Shown: one piece after another, positions 1 through 11,491 of the stretch
Position numbering within the stretch: the stretch's first letter is position 1
Layout of the letters: each line of letters opens with the position of its first letter
From: Medicago truncatula
Lineage: Eukaryota > Streptophyta > Magnoliopsida > Fabales > Fabaceae
Reading direction: 5' to 3'
NCBI RefSeq assembly: GCF_003473485.1
Contig: NC_053045.1
Coordinates: 2,816,501-2,880,500 of the forward strand
Length of the DNA: 64,000 bases
Program-made: the position numbers and the translations under genes
Notes under the pieces: generated by a model
What the model was told of the DNA's origin: nothing
Database searches by the model: none
What the model saw: the letters and a program-made list of their open reading frames with translations, nothing else

Positions 1-35
1 CTCCTCTCTCTCTCCTCTCTCTCTCTCCCCCTTTT

Positions 36-221
36 CTATTCTAATTCTGTTGTTATTGGAAGATTTAGTAGATCAATTATTTCAATTTTCAATTTTAGTA
101 TCTCTGTTGATATCAATCTAGATCGTTTTGTTTTTATCATGTTGATCTCGAAGTAGTTCATTTCATCAGTCGGATCAGACGGACGACGCCGACGAGAAGG
201 AGAGGGAGAGTCAACGACCAT
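36..221 (-). CDS. possible first exon of a minus-strand gene, unrecognised
   Basis: An ATG in good context (AACAACATGG) opens a 61-codon frame that starts MVVDSPSPSRRRRPSD. The first 25 codons are Arg/Ser/Pro rich and more GC-rich than the flanks, which looks coding. The rest is AT-rich and more like intron or UTR. I see no strong splice donor, and the frame closes near the window edge. The opposite strand has a CT-rich tract at 1-30 that would suit a plus-strand 5'UTR. No family recognised; chance ORF is a real alternative. Confidence 0.18.
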   Translation of the reverse strand: MVVDSPSPSRRRRPSDPTDEMNYFEINMIKTKRSRLISTEILKLKIEIIDLLNLPITTELE

Positions 222-1367
222 GTTGTTTCAAAGGAAGAAGAAGCAACATGGTGTTGTTTGAGAGAGTGTGTGGGATTTTTTTTTGCAGTAAAAAAATGGC
301 TATTTCTAATCTTTTATCTCAATTGTTTTTGTCACATGTCATACATATGGGTACGTAGTGAACAAGTATAAATAGAGGTATCTTAAATGGACCAAAGTCA
401 AACTCCTTTAAAACCCACACTACTCGCTTTAAGATTGTGATAGTTTCGTGATATAATTTCTCCATAACTAAGGCCTAATATTCACCCTGGGTTGCTTCCT
501 TTTGGGTTGCTCAAGAAAGTTTGTCTACGACTTTCTTAGAAGGTGGCCTATGTCTTCACACTCACATATTCAATGGTAGATACATGTAGTGCGTCTGTAT
601 AGCTTCTTTAAAAAAAAAATGTTTGTCTCTATAGTACCATGTATTCATTATGAACTTATATTGCTCATATTCGAAGTAAGCACTATCACACTCCATATGG
701 ATGAACAATGTAGTGCATATATCAGTATTCATATGGTTTCGTTTGACCACAAATCGGGTATATATATTCACCAAATTTTCTCCACTCACGCTTTAAATCA
801 CCCCCTCCCCACCCCCCGACGTGTTTTATGGAAAATCCTTTCGTAAAAGGATCTTCAATTTGTTTTTTCTTTTCTCCCTAGTCTCATATGGTGAGATAGT
901 ATCATTTTCTAACAAGATTTGTATCGTCTTTCATAGGCACTATTATTAGTTATATAACTTGTAGTTTATGATCACAATAGATTTAGATGACTGGATCTCC
1001 TCCATAAAGGTGCCTCAGTGACATTGAATCTTTCAACCATTTTGCTTCTTGACTTGCAAAGTCAATAGCTGCGAATTTTGATTTCATTGGTAAATTTGAC
1101 AAGCATATATGCTTTATTTATTTCCTAGAGATACCACATCATAATGAAATAAACAAGTACTTCGTAATGGAACTTACCCTGTCTTTATTTTAGATCGAAT
1201 TTACAATATAAAATTCTTCTACTATGGAGAATTGGAAAATATTATAATCAATCTATAATATCACATAGATATATTAAAAAATATAACTGACCATTTCCAT
1301 TGATCACCATTGAGACTTATATACTTCATCTATTATTTCATAATACAACTTGCAATGTCATGTATAA
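222..1367. other. intergenic, no gene seen
   Basis: AT-rich sequence without a coding signature. A plus-strand TATA-like TATAAATAG lies near 370-378, but nothing recognisable follows it. Two overlapping short frames around 562-846 on opposite strands have no coding character. Confidence 0.5.
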
Positions 1368-1376
1368 TAGAATTTA

Positions 1377-2834
1377 GGCTTAAATAAGAAAAAGGTCCCT
1401 GTAAGTTCGCGCATTTTTGGTTTTAGTCCCTGTATCTTTTTTTTGTTGCGAAACAACCCCTGTATTTACTTAACATTTTGACATTCGTCCCTGCCGTCCG
1501 TTTCCGTCAAAAAAACGATTCTCTGGCTAACGGACTAATATGTGCCATATGATGAGCTGACAATTGGCTATTAGAGGGACTAAAACCAAAAACGCAAATT
1601 TACATAGGGACGAAAATAAAAAACATAATCATCAAAATTTGAATTTTAAAACATATTATTTTCACCTTCTTCCTCACTATGTTACTTCTCTCTTCTTCAT
1701 TTCTGCCTGCCATTCCCACCCTTCCATAGCTTTGCGCGCTAACACCAAAAACCCATTTCATTGAACAATGTCTTCTCATTCCATTTGTCAATCATCATCA
1801 AATGAGTTGCCAATACGTGGTTGCAGAAAAAATTATGAGGATGTTCATCTCCAATTCGCATGCCATGCTGCTACAACATGGAAAATTGATAAAGAGAAAG
1901 AGCCATTAAGCATTAATATTACAAAATTCCAGAGGTAATTGAGAAAGCTTAAATTCTCACAGTTGATTGCAAGAGGTGCTACTAAAGGACTTTGTTTTCT
2001 ACATCATAATTGCATCCCTCACATCATACACAAAGACATGAAGTCAAGCAATGTATTACTTGACAATGAAATGGAGTCAAGAGTCTTGGATTTCGAAATG
2101 GCAAGACTAATAAGTGCACTTGATACACATCTTAGTGTAAGCACACTAGCAGGAACACCTGGATATGTTCCACCAGAGTATTACCAAAGTTTCAGGTGCA
2201 CTGCAAAGGGTGAGGTTTATTCATTTGGTGTTGTAATGTTGGAACTTCTTAATGGGGAAAGGCCTGGTGATAAGGAGGATTTTGGTGACACAAACTTGGT
2301 TGGATGGGCCATGATTAAGGTTCACGAAGGGAAACAAATGGAAGTAATTAACACTGATTTGCTTTTGGAGATTCAAGGAGGAACAAATGAAGCAGAACTG
2401 AAAGAAGTAATTGGCACTTATAGGCAGCTCATTTGATGATGAATGAGAAATGGAATGAGAAGACATTGTTGAAGGAAATGGGGTTTGAGTTTTTGGGCGC
2501 AAGCAATTAAAGAAAGAACAAATAGAGGAAGAAGAAGGAAAGACTAGTTTTTAAAATTTTAAAATTGATGATTACGTTTTTTTAAATTAATCTCTATGTT
2601 AAATTGCGTTTTTGGTTTTAGTCCCTATACTAACCTCAGTCATCAACTAGTGCCAACTTACGAAGTGCCACGTATTGCTCTGTTAGCCAGCTCATCGTTT
2701 TTTCACGGAATTGGACGGCATGTACTAGATCCAAAACGTTTGCTAAATACAGAGTTTGTCTCACAACAAAAAAACTTACAAGGACTAAAACCAAAAATGC
2801 GCCAACTTACATAGATCTTTTACTTATTTAAGCC
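1377..2834. mobile_element. Mutator-like TIR element (Pack-MULE type) carrying a kinase fragment
   Basis: The element starts GGCTTAAATAAG and ends CTTATTTAAGCC. It is flanked by a perfect 9-bp direct repeat TAGAATTTA at 1368-1376 and 2835-2843, the duplication size of the Mutator superfamily. The inverted repeats are very long: about 1377-1810 matches the reverse complement of about 2420-2834, including the recurrent 'tttttggttttagtccctgta' block. Between the arms lies about 600 bp of receptor-kinase sequence and no transposase, so it is non-autonomous and would have needed an enzyme supplied from elsewhere. Gene capture by a MULE is the simplest reading. Confidence 0.9.
1768..2436 (+). pseudogene. 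captured BRI1-like (BRL2/VH1-type) receptor kinase fragment
   Basis: The reading starts at ATG 1768, runs through KEKEPLSINITKFQR, meets TAA at 1936-1938 and continues in the same frame as [11 protein letters not shown]. That juxtamembrane stretch is typical of BRI1-like kinases. It then jumps directly to [30 protein letters not shown], so the ATP-binding lobe (glycine loop, catalytic Lys) is deleted. The C-lobe follows with the activation segment [17 protein letters not shown] and a VYSFGV block, and stops early at 2436. The HRD motif reads HKD and DFG reads DFE. With the in-frame stop, the missing N-lobe and the altered DFG it cannot be an active kinase. The ends lie inside the inverted repeats of the host element, so part of the frame is transposon sequence. 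Confidence 0.85.
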
Positions 2835-2843
2835 TAGAATTTA

Positions 2844-4145
2844 TAAAATACACAACATATTAATCAATCATCTGACACTCAAATTGAGAGATTATATTTT
2901 GAAATTTCATTCCTATCCTCGAGTTACTATCTTAAGATAAATTCACTCATTTCAAACTATATTTATCAAAAATATAGTTCAATTCCTTTTTTTATAATAT
3001 TAATAATAATAATAAAATATATAGAATTTTAATTCTGTTACATCCTAATAGATTGTAGAATTTTCTCAGAGTAGTTAACTTTTTCATTTATTTTATCAAC
3101 ATCTTCTACTTCTACTAAAAAAGAATGTTATATATCCACGCAAACATTTTTAATTTTCTATAGAACTTTTACTTTCTCTTGACTCAATAGTTTCAATATA
3201 TCTCAGCCAAATGATTAAACTCAAATGGTTAATAAATTTTTTAGGATGAATCATTTAGGAGAACTTAAGTTTGATTTCGATGAAGAGAAAATTTTCCATA
3301 TCAGATAAAATTAAGCATGAACTATGTGAACATTAAAATTCATCAATAATACATCAATTGAAACCCACTTCAAAGATTACAAGATATTTATGGACAACCA
3401 ACAACACGTCCATATCCATTCCCTCAAAAAAAAAAAAAAAAAACACGTCCATATCCATGTTCACAGTTTTATTTTAATTTTGAACCACCACAATAAGTCT
3501 ATAAAGCATAAAGAAAACGTAAAAGTAACTGAAACCTTATAAATAAGAAACTTTGCAAAATTAGTCATATTTAAATATATAAAAAATCGATAGAGAATTC
3601 TAGTTTTCAATTAACTAAAAAAAAAATCAATAATTTCAAAAATCATTTTCATTGACATATAAAAAATCGCTTTATCCCTTCAAAAAAAAAAAAAAAATCG
3701 CTTTATGCCTTCATTTTTCATACAAATCTTTCAAAAGTTGTACCGAAGATTTAGAAGAAAAACCATAACAATGTGTAGTCTATCATAGTTTCATAGTCAT
3801 ATCTTAAATTATAATCAAAACTATCACCACGTAGATATTTCAATATATATTTTCTTGCAGGTTTTTACCAAGACAAAATATATTTAGATAATTTCTATCA
3901 ATCATGGACATAAAAATAATTTTAACTTTGGATTTAAAAATCTATCTACATACATGCCCTTGAGTTTAAGACACTTACTTAGACTCTTAACTCGTGTTTT
4001 TACCTTAGATTAGATGACAATATATTTATGATTTATTAGCTATCATCCAATATTCTTTACACTTTATTTGATGACGATCCTTTTCATGTAATCCGATACC
4101 TTAAAAAATAAAAAATTTAACATTTCTATACAATAAATAATTAAA
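2844..4145. other. intergenic AT-rich stretch
   Basis: No gene seen. It contains two short poly(A) tracts bracketed by direct repeats (about 3404-3467 and 3664-3710), described under findings. Confidence 0.5.
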
Positions 4146-4149
4146 TTTT

Positions 4150-4580
4150 GTTTGGTACTGGTCAGAAGACCAGTCACATGTTGACAAGTGGTCTAAACTT
4201 ACACTTCCTTAATGTTCCGCACTTGAGAAAATACGCTAGCTCAAGTGCACCGCGCCTCACAAGAGCGTGTCCGTCGCGCGAGGATCACCCTACACGTGTC
4301 CTCTAACTGTCCCTAATCACACGCCGCAAAATCCGGAGACGGTTATGCTCAACGCGCGCTTATATAAGGGTGAACTTACTTCATCCTCAAGGTATGATTC
4401 ACTTTTCACAACACTTTCTACACACTCTCAGTTACATTATTGACTTGTGCGTTGGAGTGCTAACATGACTGCATACACCTTTCGCCCCACCGCAAGGATT
4501 AGTCACCGCCGTACCGAAAACTGTCACTATCACACTCGAGCACTTTCCGCCATCGTTACCTTTCATCCATCCTCACTGAA
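4150..4580 (+). mobile_element. LTR-like remnant, GC-richer than its surroundings
   Basis: This block is distinctly richer in GC and CpG than its neighbours. It has a TATA-like TATATAAGG near 4361 followed by a pyrimidine-rich start region, then TTGTGCGTTGGAGTGCTAAC near 4443. That last stretch recalls the R/U5 part of Ty3/gypsy (Ogre/Tat-like) LTRs, from general knowledge. A short palindrome ACTGGTC..GACCAGT is near its left end. I found neither a clean TG..CA pair nor a target-site duplication, so the limits are approximate and it is probably truncated. Confidence 0.45.
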
Positions 4581-5007
4581 AAGATCAAATTTGCTTTTAG
4601 ATTTTTGAAAATATTAATAAAAAAAAAAAGAATTCGGATAGTTAAGAAAAATTAGAAGAGAATTGTTGTGCCATGGTCTTGAAAGCAAACTTCGATGGAC
4701 CTCTAATGCACTATTTAGCTTTCTTCTAATTAAGTGATGCATGCATCTAACATTTTTTTATTTTTTGGACAAAAAACTTATAAGGTCATGAGTCATGACT
4801 CATGAATCATCATTGTCTTTGCGCCTCATATATAAATCACGTCTCACAGATATGTCAGACAAAAAATAAAATCATGCATCTATCTCAGCATGATTATATA
4901 ATACTCAAGTAATGGCAACTTGTCAAAATTCTACAGGTTGGTTTCTCATCTTAAACTTAGAAAATTGCATACAAGTTTACAACCATCCATGGGATGACAC
5001 ATGTTGT

Positions 5008-5067
5008 GCACGTGTCAAGAAGTTAGACACGTGGTTATCATACACGACTCATGAAACACTATAAATA
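5008..5067 (+). promoter_or_regulatory. ABRE-type G-boxes and TATA box of the first LEA gene
   Basis: GCACGTGTC (5008-5016) and GACACGTGG (5026-5034) carry the ACGTG core of ABA-response elements. TATAAATA lies at 5060-5067, about 130 bp before the start codon. The same arrangement is kept in front of the paralogue at 11.3 kb. ABA/dehydration control is inferred from the motifs. Confidence 0.75.
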
Positions 5068-5194
5068 GTGCATGAAATGAAACTCAAAATCTCACAACAA
5101 AAGTAGTCTACATATATTCAATTCATAGGAAGAAAGTTTGTATCATATAAGACAAACTAGTGAGTGAAGCAGTTATACCATTTGAAGAAGAAAG

Positions 5195-6103
5195 ATGGCA
5201 TCCCAAGATCAGAGCTTCAAAGCTGGTGAGACCATGGGTCGAACTGAGGTATTATAATAAACGTCATTCACACTTTATGTATACCATTTTTTTCATTTCC
5301 TTGTTTATTAAAATGATAATATTTATCGCACTTTATGTAAACAATACACACTATATATAAGATTAAATATATCATGTCTAATATAAGTTTAATTTTTATA
5401 TTAAAGTTAATTAGTTTTAGTCCTTTTTTCTTATAGAGCCTATTTTAGAAGGACTAGAAACACACATTTTTAGATTAACATAACTGTAATCCCTACATAA
5501 AAAAATGTCACAGTTTGAATTTAGTAACATTCAAAAAATGTCACTATTTCATTTAGCACACATTTTTTTATAGAGCCTAGTATTGTTGTAAGTACTATAG
5601 TTTAGTTTTATAACAAATTTTTTGGATTAACATAACTATGATTTGTTGGATGTGTTGATCAGGAAAAGTCAAACCAGATGATGGGTAATATAGGTGACAA
5701 GGCACAAGCTGCCAAGGAAAAGGTCCAGCAAACAGCCCAAGCAGCTAAGGAGAAGACAGGACAGACAGCCCAAGCAGCTAAGGAGAAAACCCAGGAAACA
5801 GCCCAAGCAGTCAAGGATAAAACCCAACAAACAGCCCAAGCAACAAAGGATAAAACCCAAGACACAACTGGTCAAGCAAGAGACAAGGGTTATGAAATGG
5901 GCCAGGCTACAAAAGAAACTGCCCAATCAGGAAAGGACAACTCAGCTGGGTTTTTGCAACAGACAGGTGAGAAGGTTAAGGGTATGGCACAAGGTGCAAC
6001 TGAAGCAGTTAAGAACACTTTAGGAATGAATAATGATGAGGAAGACAAGGACCATTTCACAACAAAAACAACTACAACAACCCGTCGTAACGTCGTTGAT
6101 TGA
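5195..6103 (+). CDS. group 3 LEA protein (LEA_4, LEA7/HVA1-like), copy 1
   Basis: Exons 5195-5248 and 5663-6103 give 164 aa. Exon 1 encodes MASQDQSFKAGETMGRTE and ends at a GT donor; exon 2 continues EKSNQMMGNIGDKAQ after an AG acceptor, both in phase 0. The core is a run of five 11-residue repeats of type TAQAAKEKTQQ, then GQARDKG, KETAQSGKDNSAGFLQQTGEKVKGMAQGATEAVKNTLGM and a Thr/Arg-rich tail. The protein is hydrophilic, almost Cys-free and predicted disordered to amphipathic-helical, as group 3 LEAs are; the family protects membranes and proteins during drying. The intron of about 414 bp splits the head from the repeat region. The second copy at 11.5 kb shares promoter, exon border and tail but has two fewer 11-mers. 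Start chosen because both copies share the same MAS..GETMGRTE first exon. Confidence 0.93.
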
Positions 6104-6571
6104 GATTATTAGCTACTATGTTTCGATAATGTTGTATTGTAATTTGTTTTTCTTGAATTTGGTTTTGAACCAAACGCACTTTTTTATAGAATAAGTTGCG
6201 ATTCCCTCATATCTAGGAGTGGGAAATGTATCATGTAATTTCTATTATTCTAGTTTGAACTTTGTTCTTGTGATAATAATACTATAATTTTCCTTTGTCA
6301 TATAGCATCCAAAAGCTTTTACTTTGTTGAGTTTTATTTCTGTGCAACACAGTTCAAGAGTAGGAATTATTTATTCAGCTCTCATGTATCGTGTTCAAAT
6401 TAAGTAAAATATCATCGTAACACATTTCTGTCTATTACAAATGAAAAATAAGGAGATTCTATGTTACTCTCCTTCTGATATACAGCGACATTGAATCCTA
6501 CTACAAATCAGAACAATTTAGGTTTCATACGTCGACAATTCTGATATTGTTTTCCATCGATTACTTTATAT

Positions 6572-7982
6572 TGTTGGTGTAAGCCCTAGAGGCCAATAGT
6601 TTATGTTAAACCTATCTTATGTATCATGACTTTTATTATTGAATAATATATGGCACTCTTTATTATATTTAGATAATGTTAATAAAGTCCTTAGAATAGA
6701 TAGTTCGTGTAATAATATATTAAGTGTGACTTAATCATGAGATTACATTATCTTATAGAACGCTATTCTTAAATGTATCCGTAGTCAAAGCTTTAATATG
6801 AATAAAGGATAATAATAAAGCGTCGAGACTATTATGTATGTAGACTGATGACCGCATCTCATGGGTCATAGATATGAGATATCAAGTCTATACATAGATA
6901 TAAATATTAGGAGTAATATTTATATTGGATTGACCCACTGTGAGAATACTACATAGTAAGTTATGAAATTGTCATAAGATATTCTCACAATGATAATAAT
7001 GTATATCGCTCTTAGACCTGAAACCACTATGATCTCTAGATGTGGACTCAAGTGCTTTGTTGCCATTCTAACGTTGTCTGTAAAAGGATAACAATAACGT
7101 TGGTTGATGGGCACTTGATGAATCATGCTGAGGGTCATGAGTGTCCTAGATGGGATTTGTCCCTCCTCATAAACAGGAGATATATCTTTAGGCCTCTTGA
7201 TGAAATATGACTATAAATATGCATGGCCATGCCGAACTAAGTCAATATAAGATATTGGACTTATTCGTTAAATAGTATATTTCGGAATCAAGATAAATGA
7301 ACATTGATCTATACAAGGGTGACACTATCTATGCCTTGGGATCAATGAAGATATTGAGACAAAGGAGTAATTATACACATATGTATTATCATGAAAGGTT
7401 TCGTCAGATCACTTGACATTCTTGTCAATTGGGTAGCAATGATGTGTTGCTAGATACCGCTCATTGTTTATAAGATTTAATATTATTGCCAACGTGACTA
7501 GAACGTAAAGGGTCACACACAAAGAACAGTCAAAAGAGATATGTATAAGTACGACTTATATAAAGGGTGCGCTTAGTAAATAATGCTAATGATTTAGCAA
7601 AGTTTACTAAACTCGTATTGGGCTTAATGAAGTCAAAAACGAGTTTGACTTGCAAAGCACATAAGGAGTTCTATAAATAGAACCCTAGTGCAACAGTTTG
7701 CGGTTACGTTCTTTTGCATAAACCCTAGTTCTCTGACTTCCGTCTTCTTGGCTAGCACCGAGGTTTTGGAGGAGCACTGTTCGTGTGGACTTGATAGAGG
7801 CTCTGCTATTTGCTTGGCTGTGATCGTGATTCCGGTTCGCAGATTCCACCGATCGTTTTCAGACCAATCGTTCTAAGGTAACAATCGAATCACTGGTTCA
7901 AGTTCCAATTCGTAATGATCCAAGGAAAGTAAATCGAAAATTTTATTCCGCTGCTTATTCTGTACATGTCGATTTACCTTCA
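6572..7982 (+). mobile_element. solo LTR of a retrotransposon (1411 bp)
   Basis: The block starts TGTTGGTGTAAG, ends TTTACCTTCA and is flanked by the 5-bp direct repeat TATAT at 6567-6571 and 7983-7987. The ends are weakly inverted (TGTTGGT / TGAAGGT). A promoter-like TCTATAAATAG near 7672 followed by an AACCCTAG-type transcript start gives the orientation. No internal retroviral-type coding region is present, so it is a solo LTR left by recombination between two LTRs. Copia-type (Angela-like) affiliation is a guess from length and terminal sequence. It lies about 470 bp after the stop codon of the first LEA gene. Confidence 0.75.
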
Positions 7983-7987
7983 TATAT

Positions 7988-9106
7988 GGCATGATTTTCA
8001 TAAGGTTTTCCATTGATTACTTCATTCAAAACCCTAGGCTAAATAAAAATAGTGATAAATAAAAAAGGTGATTCTATGTTACTCTGTAGTAGTATAAGAT
8101 CACTAAATTAAAAAAAATGTCACTATTTGAATTTAGTAACATTTAAAAAATGTTAGGCAAAGTCTTTTTTTTTTTTTGTTTAAAAAAGCCAAACTAGCTC
8201 GCCCAATTAATCACCATCAAAGAGAATCGTACCTTAAGAAGAAAACACTCTAAGATCCTAAGCCATAGGCAAATCATGTGTTACTAAATGGTTTTAACAA
8301 CACATATTTAGCGGCTAATTTGAAGCCAGTCTCTAGCATACAATCTTAATTAGTTGCCAAGTAGAAATCAAAACATTGATACTAACACAGAAGCTTCTTA
8401 TTTATTTAGCTAGTGGACTCTAAAGAATACACTTAGCTCCCTCAGTTGTTTTTAGTATCGTCAAACCTTTCATCGGCTGTGGTTCCATCGTCTAAATTTC
8501 AATTGTATGTCTGTTGATGTCACTAACGTGGCATTTAATAATAGGTGTAAACAACCTCATATTTTTAGGGTAGAAATATTATCTTAAACCCATTAGAACA
8601 ATTATCTAGACTACTTTCATGTTTTAATTTTCTTGTCTAATCTTATATGTCCAACATCAAACTCATCTTTTAGTTTTTTATTTGATGTCTAAAATCATGC
8701 AAACATATTACCTTTATATTTGCAAGCAATAAGAACCATAAGATTGGATGAAAAGATAACTAATAATTTAATAGAGAGTGAGAAATTTTGGAGAGATGAC
8801 ACATCATCATTATGTTAGTCTAGAAACAACTAAGTATAAAGAGTGGAGAGTTTTTCTATATGACACATCATCACAATGTTTCCTGAAAATAACTTAAATT
8901 TACTCTATAGATAGATAGATAACGTTGAGTTTAACTGTTCTACTTATCGTTGTTCTTCAACCAAAATAAGGCAATTTTCAGAAGAGATAATGGCCATAAC
9001 TGAGATAATAAATTTAGTTCAGATTAAACTACTAAAAAAGAGTACTATCTTTTGATATTTTTAATGAACTTACAATTTGTAACGAGTTGCTGAACCAAAC
9101 AAGTCA

Positions 9107-9110
<4 letters not shown>
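7988..9110. other. intergenic, no gene seen
   Basis: AT-rich sequence. Around 8095-8160 a short stretch (TGTCACTATTTGAATTTAG and neighbours) resembles part of the intron of the first LEA gene near 5505-5560, so a scrap of the duplicated LEA region may persist here. Confidence 0.4.

Positions 9111-9145
<35 letters not shown>
9111..9145. repeat. (TA)n microsatellite
   Basis: An uninterrupted run of about 17 TA dinucleotides. Confidence 0.95.
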
Positions 9146-9149
<4 letters not shown>

Positions 9150-9499
9150 TTAAATTCAACTCATTTATTTAATGATCAAAATTTTCAACTCAAGTTCGGT
9201 TTATTTGTTTTATGAACTAAATTAAACAAATTTATTACTGAATCGAGTATTAAATTAATTTTGAGTTGATTCGATACATTAGCAGTTCAATCCTCACTAT
9301 TGATCTTCAGCACCATCAATTCATCACTTAACTTCGAGACTTTCAGAATCACATCTTTAGCACCAATTTCTTCACATATTCCTTTGTTTCTACTTAAAAT
9401 CAAAGTAAACCAAAAATATAGTAAATCGCACAAAAATCACACGAAGAGTACTAATTCATCCGACAAATTAAAAACATAATAGTATATGAAATTCTAACA

Positions 9500-10342
9500 T
9501 GTTAGCTTTCAGATGTTTTATACGATGTTTCAACACCAGACACAACGTATGTTGAGATTAATGTTTAAACATCATGCTAACAATAACAAACAGAACAAGG
9601 TAAAAGTAAAAGACAGAAAGTAAAAAGCACAAAAGATTTGTTAACCCAGTACGGTGACAAACACACCTACTCTGGGGGCAACCAAGTTAGGAAGGAAATC
9701 CACTATTGTAGTCCTTGTTCTAAGTTCTCAGCAAACTCCAAGTTTACTATCACATAGGACCTACTCGTACTGACTTCAACCTAGGAGCTCCTAGATCTGA
9801 GATCTCATCTCTCTTCCACTCAATCACACACCGTGTGATTATATGATTTCAAACAATATGATGAAGACACCTTCAAACACAAACTAGCTCCGTGCTTCAA
9901 AGCTTAGGAGTAGTATACACACTTACAACTCAATAACACAGTCATATACTTGCATCAAAGTGATACAAGAAAGGCTCACAATTCACAACGACTCAAAACC
10001 CTAAAAGCACTAATATGAAATGACGGCTTGAATGATGAATTAGGTTTTGCATCCTTGTTGGGCTTCAGAAGATCCAAGAATTGATCTACTTTACAAGAAT
10101 CAGGAACAAACACAATTGTTTCCTAAAATGTCGGAAGAACAACAAATACACATCCAAATTTTCCTAAAATATTGTCAATTCTTTAGGAAATAATCACACA
10201 GCTTATTCTGGACAAAAAGCACGCGTCTTGGCCAACAAAAAAATAGACTTGGATTCCTTAAATAGATAAAGCGTGCGTTAAACTTGACACATGATCAAGG
10301 CACACTGAACCGTACCAACATGTTGAAACATTTGATCCAACA
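9500..10342 (-). mobile_element. LTR-retrotransposon LTR remnant, copia/SIRE-like
   Basis: The segment begins TGTTAG and ends CCAACA, imperfect inverted termini. It contains TTTGTTAACCCAGTACGGTG and a following CTACTCTGGGGGCAACCAAG block of the kind I associate with SIRE/Maximus LTRs. A minus orientation is suggested by A-rich composition on the plus strand. I see no matching 5-bp duplication at these limits and no coding region. Limits are approximate. Confidence 0.5.
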
Positions 10343-10691
10343 TCTTACTTGAATATTTGTTTTAGCAACAATGAGGTCAATATACAAATATCCAATAGTA
10401 TATAAGAAACTAAGATATCAAGAAAAAAAAATTATTTGTTTAACAATAATACTCTTTTATTTGTCACAAAGACTTATATTATCAGTCTTACATTATTTAA
10501 TATGATTGTTACTTTATTAGAGAATGATATTCATATGAATTTTATTGTTGTTTTTTGGATCCACATAATTTAGTGGAATGTAATTCATTTAAATTTTAAT
10601 CAAAATTCTGATTATATTGAAAAGTATGTTTGAGAATGAAAATTTAGTCTAGTCATCCTTTTTTAGAAGTATCTAATATATCCATCCCATT

Positions 10692-11031
10692 TAGAGCACA
10701 AATATCGACAGTGTCTTTTGGCACATAAGGTCCACGTGTGGCTACTAGTGTCAGGAAAGGCATGGATAATTGCATAACAGTTGGTATCTTTTCTTGGCTA
10801 CGGTTCCAAATTCTACCACTGTGTCTTAAAGCAATTCTTTCTCTTCCTCACACACATTTTGAAATATATTGTAAGATTAGTGGGACCCATTATAAGTTTT
10901 GTAAGAATGGTATGGATGTTTAGAAGATGTAGTTGAGTGGTTTAAATAATTGAAAAGTGTGAAGTAATATAAAGTATTACTGGGACCCATTTATACCACC
11001 CATGTAGAGTGGCATGGATGTGGGTGCTCTA
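10692..11031. mobile_element. MITE-like element with TAGAGCAC termini
   Basis: TAGAGCAC at 10692 is answered by GTGCTCTA ending at 11031. Inside are repeated GGGACCCAT blocks and CATGGATGTGGGTG. A diverged relative on the other strand lies around 43957-44120 (CCACCCACATCCATGCCAC), showing a dispersed family. The target duplication is not clear. Confidence 0.5.
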
Positions 11032-11298
11032 AGGATACCTATTTAGCTATGTGCTACATAGGTGAAACATTCTATCGTTTTTTTTTTTTATATAGAACAG
11101 AAAACTTATAAACTCATGAGTCATGAATCATCATTTTCTTTTCGCCTCACGGATATGTTGTTACACCAAAAAAAAAAAATCATGGATATCTTAGCATCGT
11201 TATATAATAAACAAGTGGCAACTTGTCAAAATTCTAGAGGCTGGTTTATTATCTTAAACTTATAAATGGCATTCAAGTTTACAACCATCCATGGAACG

Positions 11299-11369
11299 AC
11301 ACGTGTTGTGGACGTGTCAAGAAGTTGGACACGTGGTTATCATACACTACCTATGAAACACTATAAATA
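11299..11369 (+). promoter_or_regulatory. ABRE cluster and TATA box of the second LEA gene
   Basis: ACACGTGT near 11299, GGACGTGTC at 11310-11318 and GACACGTGG at 11328-11336 give three ACGTG cores. TATAAATA lies at 11362-11369, 123 bp before the ATG. The block is a near copy of the promoter at 5.0 kb, with one extra clean ACGTG in place of ACATG. Confidence 0.75.
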
Positions 11370-11491
11370 ATGCATCAATGAAACTCAAAACCTCACAACA
11401 AAAATATTCGACATATATTATTCATAGGAAGAAAGTTTCTATCATACATAAACTAGTAGGTGAAACCAATTATACCATTTGAAGAAGAAAG

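Noticed and set aside
1564-1764. Short frames at 1564-1764 and 2596-2814
   Set aside because: Both lie inside the MULE inverted repeats and reflect TIR sequence, not genes.
5659-5926. Two antisense frames over LEA copy 1 with Cys/Leu/Trp-rich repeats
   Set aside because: They are reading-frame shadows of the 33-nt LEA repeat on the opposite strand; no promoter or homology of their own.
5694-6023. Plus-strand overlapping frame rich in Lys/Gln/Arg (and its twin at 11768-12106)
   Set aside because: Alternative frame of the same LEA repeat; the LEA frame has the conserved exon border and motif content.
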